The translations under genes and the position numbers were made by a program. This document shows, in pieces, positions 1 through 11,300 of a stretch of DNA of 64,000 bases; positions within the stretch are counted from its first letter, which is position 1, and each line of letters begins with the position of its first letter. The stretch is from Hydractinia symbiolongicarpus (taxonomy: Eukaryota; Cnidaria; Hydrozoa; Anthoathecata; Hydractiniidae): assembly GCF_029227915.1 (NCBI RefSeq), contig NC_079882.1:1674001-1738000 (forward strand). The letters run 5' to 3'. The notes beneath the pieces were generated by a model. That model did not search any database and had not been told where the DNA came from. It worked only from the letters and a program-made list of their open reading frames with translations.

Positions 1-2612
1 ATTGGTCCCACAGTGAAGAATGACTTATTTATCTAAATTCTTAAATGAAGCGCTACCACAGCGCTCAGTGTAATGGCTGAGTTCCGGCAATCACGTCAAA
101 TTAAGAAGAATGTTATTTCTTGGAGTTCAATTTTTTTCATTTATCACATTTCTCAGGTCACAGTCCACAGTTAGTTCAATTAAGTCCCACAGTCACTCGT
201 TTCACTGTTAACAGCCATACAACCTAGCAATATCAGATAAATATCGCTAAATACATGTTGGTACGAATACGTGACGCAACCGTTGTAACTGAAGCGGATT
301 GATACTATTAGAAAGTCAATGAAATGTAGTTTTTGAAACTGTCGCTATTTCTTCAGCGCACGATAACGGTTAGGATTGGTCCCACAGTAAAGAATGATTT
401 ATTTATCTAAATTTTTAAATGAAGCGCTACCACAGCGCCCGGTGTAATGGCTGAGTTCCGGCAATCACGTCAAATTAAGAAGAATGTTACATCATGGCGT
501 CCAATTGTCTCACTTTCACATTTATAAGGTCACAGTCCATAATCAGTTCAATTAAGTCCCACAGTCAATCGTTTCACTGTTAACAGCCATACAACCTAGT
601 AATACCTGAAAAATATCAAGAAGTACATGTTTGTACGAATATGTGACTCAACCGTTGTAACTCAAACGGACTGACACCGTTAGAAAGTCAATGAAATATA
701 ATTTTTGAAACTGTCGCTATTTCTTCAGCGCGCGATAACGTCTAGGATTAGTCCCACAGTAAAAAAATGACTTTTTAATCTTAATTCTTAAATGAAGCGC
801 TATCACAACGCCCAGTGTAATCGCTGAGTTCCGTCAATTACGTCAAATAAAAAGAATGTTACTTCTTGGAGTCCACTTGTCTCACTTATAACATTTATCA
901 GGTCACAGACCAAAATTAGTTCAATTTAGTCCCATAGTCAATCGTTTCACTGTTAAAAGCGATGCAACCGAGTAATATAAGAAGAATATCGCTAAATACA
1001 TGTTGGTACGAATATGTGACCCAACCGTTGTAACTTAAACGGACTGACACCGTTAGAAAGTCAATGAAATGTAGTTTTTGAAACTGTCGCTCTTTCATCA
1101 GCGCGCGATAACGGATAGGATTGGTCCCATAGTGGAGAATGACTTATTTATCTAAATTCTTAAATGAAGCGCTACCACAGCGCTCAGTGTAATGGCTGAG
1201 TTCCGGCAATAACGTCAAATTAAGAAGAATGTTATTTCTTGGAGTTCAATTTTCTCATTTATCACATTTCTCAGATCACAGTCCACAGTTAGTTCAATTA
1301 AGTCCCACAGTCAATCGTTTCACTGTTAACAGCCATACAACCTAGCAATATCAGATAAATATCGCTAAATACATGTTGGTACGAATATGTGGCGCAACCG
1401 TTGTAACTGAAGCGGACTGATACCATTAGAAAGTCATTGAAATGTAGTTTTTGAAACTGTCGCTATTTCTCTAGCGCACGATAACGGTTAGGATTGGTCC
1501 CACAGTAAAGAATGATTTATTTATCTTAATTTTTAAATGAAGCGCTACCACAGCGCCCAGTGTAATGGCTGAGTTCCGGCAATCACGTCAAATTAAGAAG
1601 AATGTTATATCTTGGAGTCCACTTGTCTCACTTATAACATTTATCAGGTCACAGACCAAAATTAGTTCAATTTAGTCCCACAGTCAATCGTTTCACTGTT
1701 AAAAGCGATGCAACCGAGTAATATAAGAAGAATATCGCTAAATACATGTTGGTACGAATATGTGACCCAACCGTTGTAACTTAAACGGACTGACACCGTT
1801 AGAAAGTCAATGAAATGTAGTTTTTGAAACTGTTGCTATTTCTTCAGCGCGCGATAACGTCTAGGATTGGTCCCACAGTAAAAAAATGACTTTTTAATCT
1901 TAATTCTTAAATGAAGCGCGATCACAACGCCCAGTGCAATCGCTGAGTTCCGTCAATTACGTCAAATTAAAAAGAATGTTATTTGTTGGAGTCCACTTGT
2001 CTCACTTATAACATTTATCAGGTCACAGACCAAAATCAGTTCAATTTAGTCCCACAGTCAATCGTTTCACTGTTAAAAGCGATGCAACCCAGTAATATGA
2101 GAAAAATATCGCTAAATACATGTTGGTACGAATATGGGACCCAACCGTTGTAACTCAAACAGACTGACACCGTTAGAAAGTCATTGAAATGTAGTTTTTG
2201 AAACTGTCGCTATTTCTTCAGCGCGCGATAACGGATAGGATTGGTCCAACAGTAAAGAATGATTTAGTTATCTAAATTCTTAAATGAGGCGCTACCACAG
2301 CGCCCAGTGTAATCGCTGAGTTCCGGCAATCATGTCAAATTAAAAAGAATGTTATTTCTTGGAGCCCACTTGTCTCACTTATAACATTTATCAGGTCACA
2401 GACCAAAATCAGTTCAATTTAGTCCCACAGTCAATCGTTTCACTGTTAAAAGCGATGCAACCGAGTAATATGAGAAAAATATCGCTAAATACATGTTGGT
2501 ACGAATATGTGACCCAACTGTCGCAACTCAAACGGACTGACACCGTTAGAAAGTCAATGAAATGTAGTTTTTGAAACTATCGCTATTTCTTCAGCGCGCG
2601 ATAACGGATAGG
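1..2612. repeat. Trimeric (III-II-I) satellite monomers, left block
   Basis: Seven full monomers start at 1, 375, 748, 1120, 1493, 1866 and 2240. Their classes are III, II, I, III, II/I, I, I. The first two trimers are offset by 1118-1119 bp (1 to 1120, 375 to 1493, 748 to 1866). The monomer at 1493 begins like class II (TTATATCTTGG) and then switches to class I (CCACTTGTCTCAC), so it is chimeric. The 375 monomer carries the rare TTACATCATGG and TGTTTGTACG variants also present at 27227, and 748/1120 correspond to 27599/27973. This links the left block to the trimer block about 27 kb away. Confidence 0.85.
424..438. other. Short dyad GCGCT-ACCAC-AGCGC near monomer start (reference copy)
   Basis: This is a perfect 5 bp inverted repeat around a 5 nt loop, located about 50 bp into the monomer; this copy is given as the example. 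Most monomers keep both arms, while the loop varies (ACCAC, ATCAC, ACCAT). In several monomers both arms have changed together to GCGTT and AACGC, for example 59096-59110. In others only one arm has changed. It could form a small hairpin or a protein-binding dyad. The symmetry is seen; any function is inference. Confidence 0.6.
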
Positions 2613-2750
2613 ATTGGTCCCACAGTAAAGAATGATTTATTTATCTAAATTCTTAAATAAAGCGCTATCACAGCGCCCAGTGTAATCGCTGAGTTCCGGT
2701 AGTAGTTATTGAAACTGTCGCTATTTCTTCAGCGCGCGATAACGGATAGG
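2613..2750. repeat. Truncated monomer t, 138 bp (reference copy)
   Basis: The unit keeps about the first 87 bp and last 50 bp of a monomer and lacks about 235 bp between. The junction reads GAGTTCCGG then TAG then TAGTTATTG. The extra TAG copies the adjacent TAG, so it looks like a filler or slippage product at the deletion. The right part carries TAGTTATTG, whereas the neighbouring p, q, r and s have TAGTTTTTG, so the parent monomer was of another subtype, such as that at 22008 or 33335. Further copies start at 4241, 5869, 6752, 8380, 12245, 14245, 15872, 17127, 19128, 20010 and 28346. All share the junction, which indicates a single origin. Confidence 0.93.
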
Positions 2751-4240
2751 ATTGGTCCCACAGTAAAGAATGATTTATTTATCTAAATTTTTAAATGAAG
2801 CGCTACCACAGCGCACAGTGTAATGGCTGAGTCCCGGCAATCACGTCAAATTAAGAAGAATGTCATTTCTTGGAGTCTAATTGTCTCACTTTCACATTTA
2901 TAAGGTCACAGTCCATAATCAGTTCAATTAAGTCCCACAGTCAATCGTTTCACTGTTAACAGCCATACAACCTAGTAATATCTGAAAAATATCAAGAAAT
3001 ACATGTTGGTACGAATATATGACTCAACCGTTGTCTCTCAACCGGATTGATACTGTAAGAAAGTCAAGGAAATGTAGTTTTTGAAACTGTCGCTCTTTCT
3101 TCAGCGCGTGATAACGGCTAGGATTGGACCCACAGTAAAGAATGAATTATTTAGCTAAATTTTTAAATGAAGCGCTACCATAGCGCCCAATGTAATCGCT
3201 GAGTTCCGGCAATCATGTCAAATTAAAAAGAATGTTATTTCTTGGAGTCCACTTGTCTCACTTATAACATTTATAAGGTCACAGACTAAAATCAGTTCAA
3301 TTTAGTTCCACAGTCAATCGTTTCACTGTTAAAAGCGATGCAACCGCGTAATATGAAAAAAATATCGCTAAATACATGTTGGTACGAATATGTGACCCAA
3401 CCGTTGTAACTCAAACGGACTGCACCGTTAGAAAGTCAATGAAATGTAGTTTTTGAAACTGTCGCTATTTCTTCAGCGCGCGATAACGTCTAGGATTGGT
3501 CCCACAGTAAAAAAATGACTTTTTAATCTTAATTCTTAAATGAAGCGCTATCACAGCGCCAAGTGTAATGGCTGAGTTCCGTCAATCACGTCAAATTAGA
3601 AAGAATGTTATTTCCTGGGTCCACTTGTCTCACTTATAACATTTATCAGGTCACAGACCAAAATCAGTTCAATTTAGTCCCACAGTCAATCGTTTCACTG
3701 TTAAAAGCGATGCAACCCAGTAAAATGAGAAAAATATCGCTAAATACTTGTTGGTACGAATATGTGACCCAACCGTTGTAACTCAAACAGACTGACACCG
3801 TTAGAAAGTCATTGAAATGTAGTTTTTGAAACTGTCGCTATTTCTTCAGCGCGCGATAACGGATAGGATTGGTCCCACAGTAAAGAATGATTTAGTTATC
3901 TGAATTCTTAAATGAGGCGCTACCACAGCGCCCAGTGTAATCGCTGAGTTCCGGCAATCATGTCAAATTAAAAAGAATGTTATTTCTTGGAGCCCACTTG
4001 TCTCACTTATAACATTTATCAGGTCACAGACCAAAATCAGTTCAATTTAGTCCCACAGTCAATCGTTTCACTGTTAAAAGCGATGCAACCGAGTAATATG
4101 AGAAAAATATCGCTAAATACATGTTGGTACGAATATGTGACCCAACTGTCGTAACTCAAACGGACTGACACCGTTAGAAAGTCAATGAAATGTAGTTTTT
4201 GAAACTATCGCTATTTCTTCAGTGCGCGATAACGGATAGG
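2613..4240. repeat. HOR copy 1, t-p-q-r-s, 1628 bp
   Basis: This is the first complete copy of the homogenised higher-order repeat. Unit starts are t 2613 (138 bp, internally deleted), p 2751 (class II, with GAGTCCCGGC and AATGTCATTTC), q 3123 (ATTGGACCC start), r 3495 (CAGTAAAAAAATGAC and AGCGCCAAGTG) and s 3868 (GATTTAGTTATC, ending ACCCAACTGTCG). The next copy begins exactly 1628 bp later. I noticed only a handful of substitutions between copies 1 and 2, for example GCGCACAGTG against GCGCCCAGTG in p. That points to recent spread by unequal exchange or gene conversion. Confidence 0.93.
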
Positions 4241-5868
4241 ATTGGTCCCACAGTAAAGAATGATTTATTTATCTAAATTCTTAAATAAAGCGCTATCACA
4301 GCGCCCAGTGTAATCGCTGAGTTCCTGTAGTAGTTATTGAAACTGTCGCTATTTCTTCAGCGCGCGATAACGGATAGGATTGGTCCCACAGTAAAGAATG
4401 ATTTATTTATCTAAATTTTTAAATGAAGCGCTACCACAGCGCCCAGTGTAATGGCTGAGTCCCGGCAATCACGTCAAATTAAGAAGAATGTCATTTCTTG
4501 GAGTCTAATTGTCTCACTTTCACATTTATAAGGTCACAGTCCATAATCAGTTCAATTAAGTCCCACAGTCAATCGTTTCACTATTAGAAGCCATACAACC
4601 TAGTAATATCTGAAAAATATCAAGAAATACATGTTGGTACGAATATGTGACTCAACCGTTGTCTCTCAACCGGATTGATACTGTAAGAAAGTCAAGGAAA
4701 TGTAGTTTTTGAAACTGTCGCTATTTCTTCAGCGCGTGATAACGGCTAGGATTGGACCCACAGTAAAGAATGAATTATTTAGCTAAATTTTTAAATGAAG
4801 CGCTACCATAGCGCCCAATGTAATCGCTGAGTTCCGGCAATCATGTCAAATTAAAAAGAATGTTATTTCTTGGAGTCCACTTGTCTCACTTATAACATTT
4901 ATAAGGTCACAGACTAAAATCAGTTCAATTTAGTTCCACAGTCAATCGTTTCACTGTTAAAAGCGATGCAACCGCGTAATATGAAAAAAATATCGCTAAA
5001 TACATGTTGGTACGAATATGTGACCCAACCGTTGTAACTCAAACGGACTGCACCGTTAGAAAGTCAATGAAATGTAGTTTTTGAAACTGTCGCTATTTCT
5101 TCAGCGCGCGATAACGTCTAGGATTGGTCCCACAGTAAAAAAATGACTTTTTAATCTTAATTCTTAAATGAAGCGCTATCACAGCGCCAAGTGTAATGGC
5201 TGAGTTCCGTCAATCACGTCAAATTAGAAAGAATGTTATTTCTTGGGTCCACTTGTCTCACTTATAACATTTATCAGGTCACAGACCAAAATCAGTTCAA
5301 TTTAGTCCCACAGTCAATCGTTTCACTGTTAAAAGCGATGCAACCCAGTAAAATGAGAAAAATATCGCTAAATACTTGTTGGTACGAATATGTGACCCAA
5401 CCGTTGTAACTCAAACAGACTGACACCGTTAGAAAGTCATTGAAATGTAGTTTTTGAAACTGTCGCTATTTCTTCAGCGCGCGATAACGGATAGGATTGG
5501 TCCCACAGTAAAGAATGATTTAGTTATCTGAATTCTTAAATGAGGCGCTACCACAGCGCCCAGTGTAATCGCTGAGTTCCGGCAATCATGTCAAATTAAA
5601 AAGAATGTTATTTCTTGGAGCCCACTTGTCTCACTTATAACATTTATCAGGTCACAGACCAAAATCAGTTCAATTTAGTCCCACAGTCAATCGTTTCACT
5701 GTTAAAAGCGATGCAACCGAGTAATATGAGAAAAATATCGCTAAATACATGTTGGTACGAATATGTGACACAACTGTCGTAACTCAAACGGACTGACACC
5801 GTTAGAAAGTCAATGAAATGTAGTTTTTGAAACTATCGCTATTTCTTCAGTGCGCGATAACGGATAGG
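4241..5868. repeat. HOR copy 2, t-p-q-r-s, 1628 bp
   Basis: Unit starts are t 4241, p 4379, q 4751, r 5123 and s 5496. The t junction here reads GTTCCTGTAGTAG, a one-base variant of GTTCCGGTAGTAG. The p unit has ACTATTAGAAGCC where copy 1 has ACTGTTAACAGCC; the ACTATTAGAAGCC form is the one fixed in most later copies. The s unit ends with the private CTTCAGTGCGCG variant, also seen at the end of copy 1. Confidence 0.93.
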
Positions 5869-6751
5869 ATTGGTCCCACAGTAAAGAATGATTTATTTAT
5901 CTAAATTCTTAAATAAAGCGCTATCACAGCGCCCAGTGTAATCGCTGAGTTCCGGTAGTAGTTATTGAAACTGTCGCTATTTCTTCAGCGCGCGATAACG
6001 GATAGGATTGGTGCCACAGGAAAGAATGATTTATTTATCTAAATTCTTAAATGAAGCGCAACCACAGCGCCCAGTGTAATGGCTGAGTCCCGGCCATCAC
6101 GTCAAATTAAGAAGAATGTCATTTCTTGGAGTCTAATTGTCTCACTTTCACATTTATAAGGTCACAGTCCATAATCAGTTCAATTAAGTCCCACAGTCAA
6201 TCGTTTCACTATTAGAAGCCATACAACCTAGTAAAATCTGAAAAATATCAAGAAATACATGTTGGTACGAATATGTGACTCAACCGTTGTCTCTCAACCG
6301 GATTGATACTGTAAGAAAGTCAAGGAAATGTAGTTTTTGAAACTGTCGCTATTTCTTCAGCGCGTGATAACGGCTAGGATTGGACCCACAGTAAAGAATG
6401 AATTATTTAGCTAAATTTTTAAATGAAGCGCTACCATAGCGCCCAATGTAATCGCTGAGTTCCGGCAATCATGTCAAATAAAAAAGAATGTTATTTCTTG
6501 GAGTCCACTTGTCTCACTTATAACATTTATAAGGTCACAGACTAAAATCAGTTCAATTTAGTTCCACAGTCAATCGTTTCACTGTTAAAAGCGATGCAAC
6601 CGCGTAATATGAGAAAAATATCGCTAAATACATGTTGGTACGAATATGTGACCCAACTGTCGTAACTCAAACGGACTGACACCGTTAGAAAGTCAATGAA
6701 ATGTAGTTTTCGAAACTATCGCTATTTCTTCAGCGCGCGATAACGGATAGG
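5869..6751. repeat. HOR deletion variant, t-p-(q/s), 883 bp
   Basis: Unit starts are t 5869, p 6007 and a chimeric monomer at 6379. The monomer at 6379 starts as q (ATTGGACCC) and ends as s: after ACCGCGTAATATGA it reads GAAAAATATC and then ACCCAACTGTCG, the s ending. The copy is therefore 745 bp, exactly two monomers, shorter than the standard HOR. One out-of-register exchange between q and s explains this. The p unit is a distinct subtype (ATTGGTGCCACAGG and GCGCAACCAC) that recurs at 19265. Confidence 0.92.
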
Positions 6752-8379
6752 ATTGGTCCCACAGTAAAAAATGATTTATTTATCTAAATTCTTAAATAAA
6801 GCGCTATCACAGCGCCCAGTGTAATCGCTGAGTTCCGGTAGTAGTTATTGAAACTGTCGCTATTTCTTCAGCGCGCGATAACGGATAGGATTGGTCCCAC
6901 AGTAAAGAATGATTTATTTATCTAAATTTTTAAATGAAGCGCTACCACAGCGCACAGTGTAATGGCTGAGTCCCGGCAATCACGTCAAATTAAGAAGAAT
7001 GTCATTTCTTGGAGTCTAATTGTCTCACTTTCACATTTATAAGGTCACAGTCCATAATCAGTTCAATTAAGTCCCACAGTCAATCGTTTCACTATTAGAA
7101 GCCATACAACCTAGTAATATCTGAAAAATATCAAGAAATACATGTTGGTACGAATATATGACTCATCCGTTGTCTCTCAACCGGATTGATACTGTAAGAA
7201 AGTCAAGGAAATGTAGTTTTTGAAACTGTCGCTCTTTCTTCAGCGCGTGATAACGGCTAGGATTGGACCCACAGTAAAGAATGAATTATTTAGCTAAATT
7301 TTTAAATGAAGCGCTACCATAGCGCCCAATGTAATCGCTGAGTTCCGGCAATCATGTCAAATTAAAAAGAATGTTATTTCTTGGAGTCCACTTGTCTCAC
7401 TTATAACATTTATAAGGTCACAGACTAAAATCAGTTCAATTTAGTTCCACAGTCAATCGTTTCACTGTTAAAAGCGATGCAACCGCGTAATATGAAAAAA
7501 ATATCGCTAAATACATGTTGGTACGAATATGTGACCCAACCGTTGTAACTCAAACGGACTGCACCGTTAGAAAGTCAATGAAATGTAGTTTTTGAAACTG
7601 TCGCTATTTCTTCAGCGCGCGATAACGTCTAGGATTGGTCCCACAGTAAAAAAATGACTTTTTAATCTTAATTCTTAAATGAAGCGCTATCACAGCGCCA
7701 AGTGTAATGGCTGAGTTCCGTCAATCACGTCAAATTAGAAAGAATGTTATTTCTTGGGTCCACTTGTCTCACTTATAACATTTATCAGGTCACAGACCAA
7801 AATCAGTTCAATTTAGTCCCACAGTCAATCGTTTCACTGTTAAAAGCGATGCAACCCAGTAAAATGAGAAAAATATCGCTAAATACTTGTTGGTACGAAT
7901 ATGTGACCCAACCGTTGTAACTCAAACAGACTGACACCGTTAGAAAGTCATTGAAATGTAGTTTTTGAAACTGTCGCTATTTCTTCAGCGCGCGATAACG
8001 GATAGGATTGGTCCCACAGTAAAGAATGATTTAGTTATCTGAATTCTTAAATGAGGCGCTACCACAGCGCCCAGTGTAATCGCTGAGTTCCGGCAATCAT
8101 GTCAAATTAAAAAGAATGTTATTTCTTGGAGCCCACTTGTCTCACTTATAACATTTATCATGTCACAGACCAAAATGAGTTCAATTTAATCCCACAGTCA
8201 ATCGTTTCACTGTTAAAAGCGATGCAACCGAGTAATATGAGAAAAGTATCGCTAAATACATGTTGGTACGAATATGTGACCCAACTGTCGTAACTCAAAC
8301 GGACTGACACCGTTAGAAAGTCAATGAAATGTAGTTTTTGAAACTATCGCTATTTCTTCAGCGCGCGATAACGGATAGG
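6752..8379. repeat. HOR copy 4, t-p-q-r-s, 1628 bp
   Basis: Unit starts are t 6752, p 6890, q 7262, r 7634 and s 8007. The period to the next t (8380) is again 1628 bp. Private variants include GACTCATCCGTTG in p, shared with 9150 and 12650, and AAAAGTATCGC plus TTTATCATGTCACAG in s. Confidence 0.93.
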
Positions 8380-11300
8380 ATTGGTCCCACAGTAAAGAAT
8401 GATTTATTTATCTAAATTCTTAAATAAAGCGCTATCACAGCGCCCAGTGTAATCGCTGAGTTCCGGTAGTAGTTATTGAAACTGTCACTATTTCTTCAGC
8501 GCGCGATAACGGATAGGATTGGTCCCACAGTAAAGAATGATTTATTTATCTAAATTTTTAAATGAAGCGCTACCACAGCGCCCAGTGTAATGGCTGAGTC
8601 CCGGCAATCACGTCAAATTAAGAAGAATGTCATTTCTTGGAGTCTAATTGTCTCACTTTCACATTTATAAAGTCACAGTCCATAATCAGTTCAATTAAGT
8701 CCCACAGTCAATCGTTTCACTATTAGAAGCCATACAACCTAGTAATATCTGAAAAATATCAAGAAATACATGTTGGTACGAATATGTGACTCAACCGTTG
8801 TCTCTCAACCGGATTGATACTGTAAGAAAGTCAAGGAAATGTAGTTTTTGAAACTGTCGCTATTTCTTCAGCGCGTGATAACGGCTAGGATTGGACCCAC
8901 AGTAAAGAATGAATTATTTAGCTAAATTTTTAAATGAAGCGCTGCCATAGCGCCCAATGTAATCGCTGAGTTCCGGCAATCATGTCAAATTAAAAAGAAT
9001 GTTATTTCTTGGAGTCCACTTGTCTCACTTATAACATTTATAAGGTCACAGTCCATAATCAGTTCAATTAAGTCCCACAGTCAATCGTTTCACTATTAGA
9101 AGCCATACAACCTAGTAATATCTGAAAAATATCAAGAAATACATGTTGGTACGAATATATGACTCATCCGTTGTCTCTCAACCGGATTGATACTGTAAGA
9201 AAGTCAAGGAAATGTAGTTTTTGAAACTGTCGCTCTTTCTTCAGCGCGTGATAACGGCTAGGATTGGACCCACGGTAAAGAATGAATTATTTAGCTAAAT
9301 TTTTAAATGAAGCGCTACCATAGCGCCCAATGTAATCGCTGAGTTCCGGCAATCATGTCAAATTAAAAAGAATGTTATTTCTTGGAGTCCACTTGTCTCA
9401 CTTATAACATTTATAAAGTCACAGTCCATAATCAGTTCAATTAAGTCCCACAGTCAATCGTTTCACTATTAGAAGCCATACAACCTAGTAATATCTGAAA
9501 AATATCAAGAAATACATGTTGGTACGAATATGTGACTCAACCGTTGTCTCTCAACCGGATTGATACTGTAAGAAAGTCAAGGAAATGTAGTTTTTGAAAC
9601 TGTCGCTATTTCTTCAGCGCGTGATAACGGCTAGGATTGGACCCACAGTAAAGAATGAATTATTTAGCTAAATTTTTAAATGAAGCGCTGCCATAGCGCC
9701 CAATGTAATCGCTGAGTTCCGGCAATCATGTCAAATTAAAAAGAATGTTATTTCTTGGAGTCCACTTGTCTCACTTATAACATTTATAAGGTCACAGACT
9801 AAAATCAGTTCAATTTAGTTCCACAGTCAATCGTTTCACTGTTAAAAGCGATGCAACCGCGTAATATGAAAAAAATATCGCTAAATACATGTTGGTACGA
9901 ATATGTGACCCAACCATTGTAACTCAAACGGACTGCACCGTTAGAAAGTCAATGAAATGTAGTTTTTGAAACTGTCGCTATTTCTTCAGCGCGCGATAAC
10001 GTCTAGGATTGGTCCCACAGTAAAAAAATGACTTTTTAATCTTAATTCTTAAATGAAGCGCTATCACAGCGCCAAGTGTAATGGCTGAGTTCCGTCAATC
10101 ACGTCAAATTAGAAAGAATGTTATTTCTTGGTTCCACTTGTCTCACTTATAACATTTATCAGATCACAGACCAAAATCAGTTCAATTTAGTCCCACAGTC
10201 AATCGTTTCACTGTTAAAAGCGATGCAACCCAGTAATATGAGAAAAATATCGCTAAATACATGTTGGTACGAATATGTGACCCAACCGTTGTAACTCAAA
10301 CAGACTGACACCGTTAGAAAGTCATTGAAATGTAGTTTTTGAAACTGTCGCTATTTCTTCAGCGCGCGATAACGGATAGGATTGGTCCCACAGTAAAAAA
10401 TGATTTAGTTATCTAAATTCTTAAATGAGGCGCTACCACAGCGCCCAGTGTAATCGCTGAGTTCCGGCAATCATGTCAAATTAAAAAGAATGTTATTTCT
10501 TGGAGTCCAATTGTCTCACTTATAACATTTATCAGGTCATAGACCAAAATCTGTTCAATTTAGTCCCACAGTCAATCGTTTCACTATTAGAAGCCATACA
10601 ACCTAGTAATATCTGAAAAATATCAAGAAATACATGTTGGTACGAATATGTGACTCAACCGTTGTCTCTCAACCGGATTGATACTGTAAGAAAGTCAAGG
10701 AAATGTAGTTTTTGAAACTGTCGCTATTTCTTCAGCGCGTGATAACGGCTAGGATTGGACCCACAGTAAAGAATGAATTATTTAGCTAAATTTTTAAATG
10801 AAGCGCTGCCATAGCGCCCAATGTAATCGCTGAGTTCCGGCAATCATGTCAAATTAAAAAGAATGTTATTTCTTGGAGTCCACTTGTCTCACTTATAACA
10901 TTTATAAGGTCACAGACTAAAATCAGTTCAATTTAGTTCCACAGTCAATCGTTTCACTGTTAAAAGCGATGCAACCGCGTAATATGAAAAAAATATCGCT
11001 AAATACATGTTGGTACGAATATGTGACCCAACCATTGTAACTCAAACGGACTGCACCGTTAGAAAGTCAATGAAATGTAGTTTTTGAAACTGTCGCTATT
11101 TCTTCAGCGCGCGATAACGTCTAGGATTGGTCCCACAGTAAAAAAATGACTTTTTAATCTTAATTCTTAAATGAAGCGCTATCACAGCGCCAAGTGTAAT
11201 GGCTGAGTTCCGTCAATCACGTCAAATTAGAAAGAATGTTATTTCTTGGTTCCACTTGTCTCACTTATAACATTTATCAGATCACAGACCAAAATCAGTT

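Noticed and set aside
480-500. RNA polymerase III B-box or tRNA-derived origin around GAGTTCCGGCAATCACG
   Set aside because: The GTTC start is present but the following A and the terminal C spacing of a B box are not, and no A box or cloverleaf can be drawn.
2359-2574. Recurrent open frame of 60-71 codons in class I monomers (also 37563-37766, 43888-44103, 51718-51900, 52464-52646, 58402-58587)
   Set aside because: At 2359-2574 the frame opens at a TTG rather than an ATG. The frames are short, lie inside a tandem repeat, are broken by stops in most monomers and resemble each other only because the DNA repeats. No protein motif is visible.
2820-2850. CENP-B-box-like spacing in p units (CCCGGCAATCACGTCA)
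   Set aside because: CCCG and CG are at the right distance on the complementary strand, but three of the essential core positions differ, and the feature depends on a C found only in some units.
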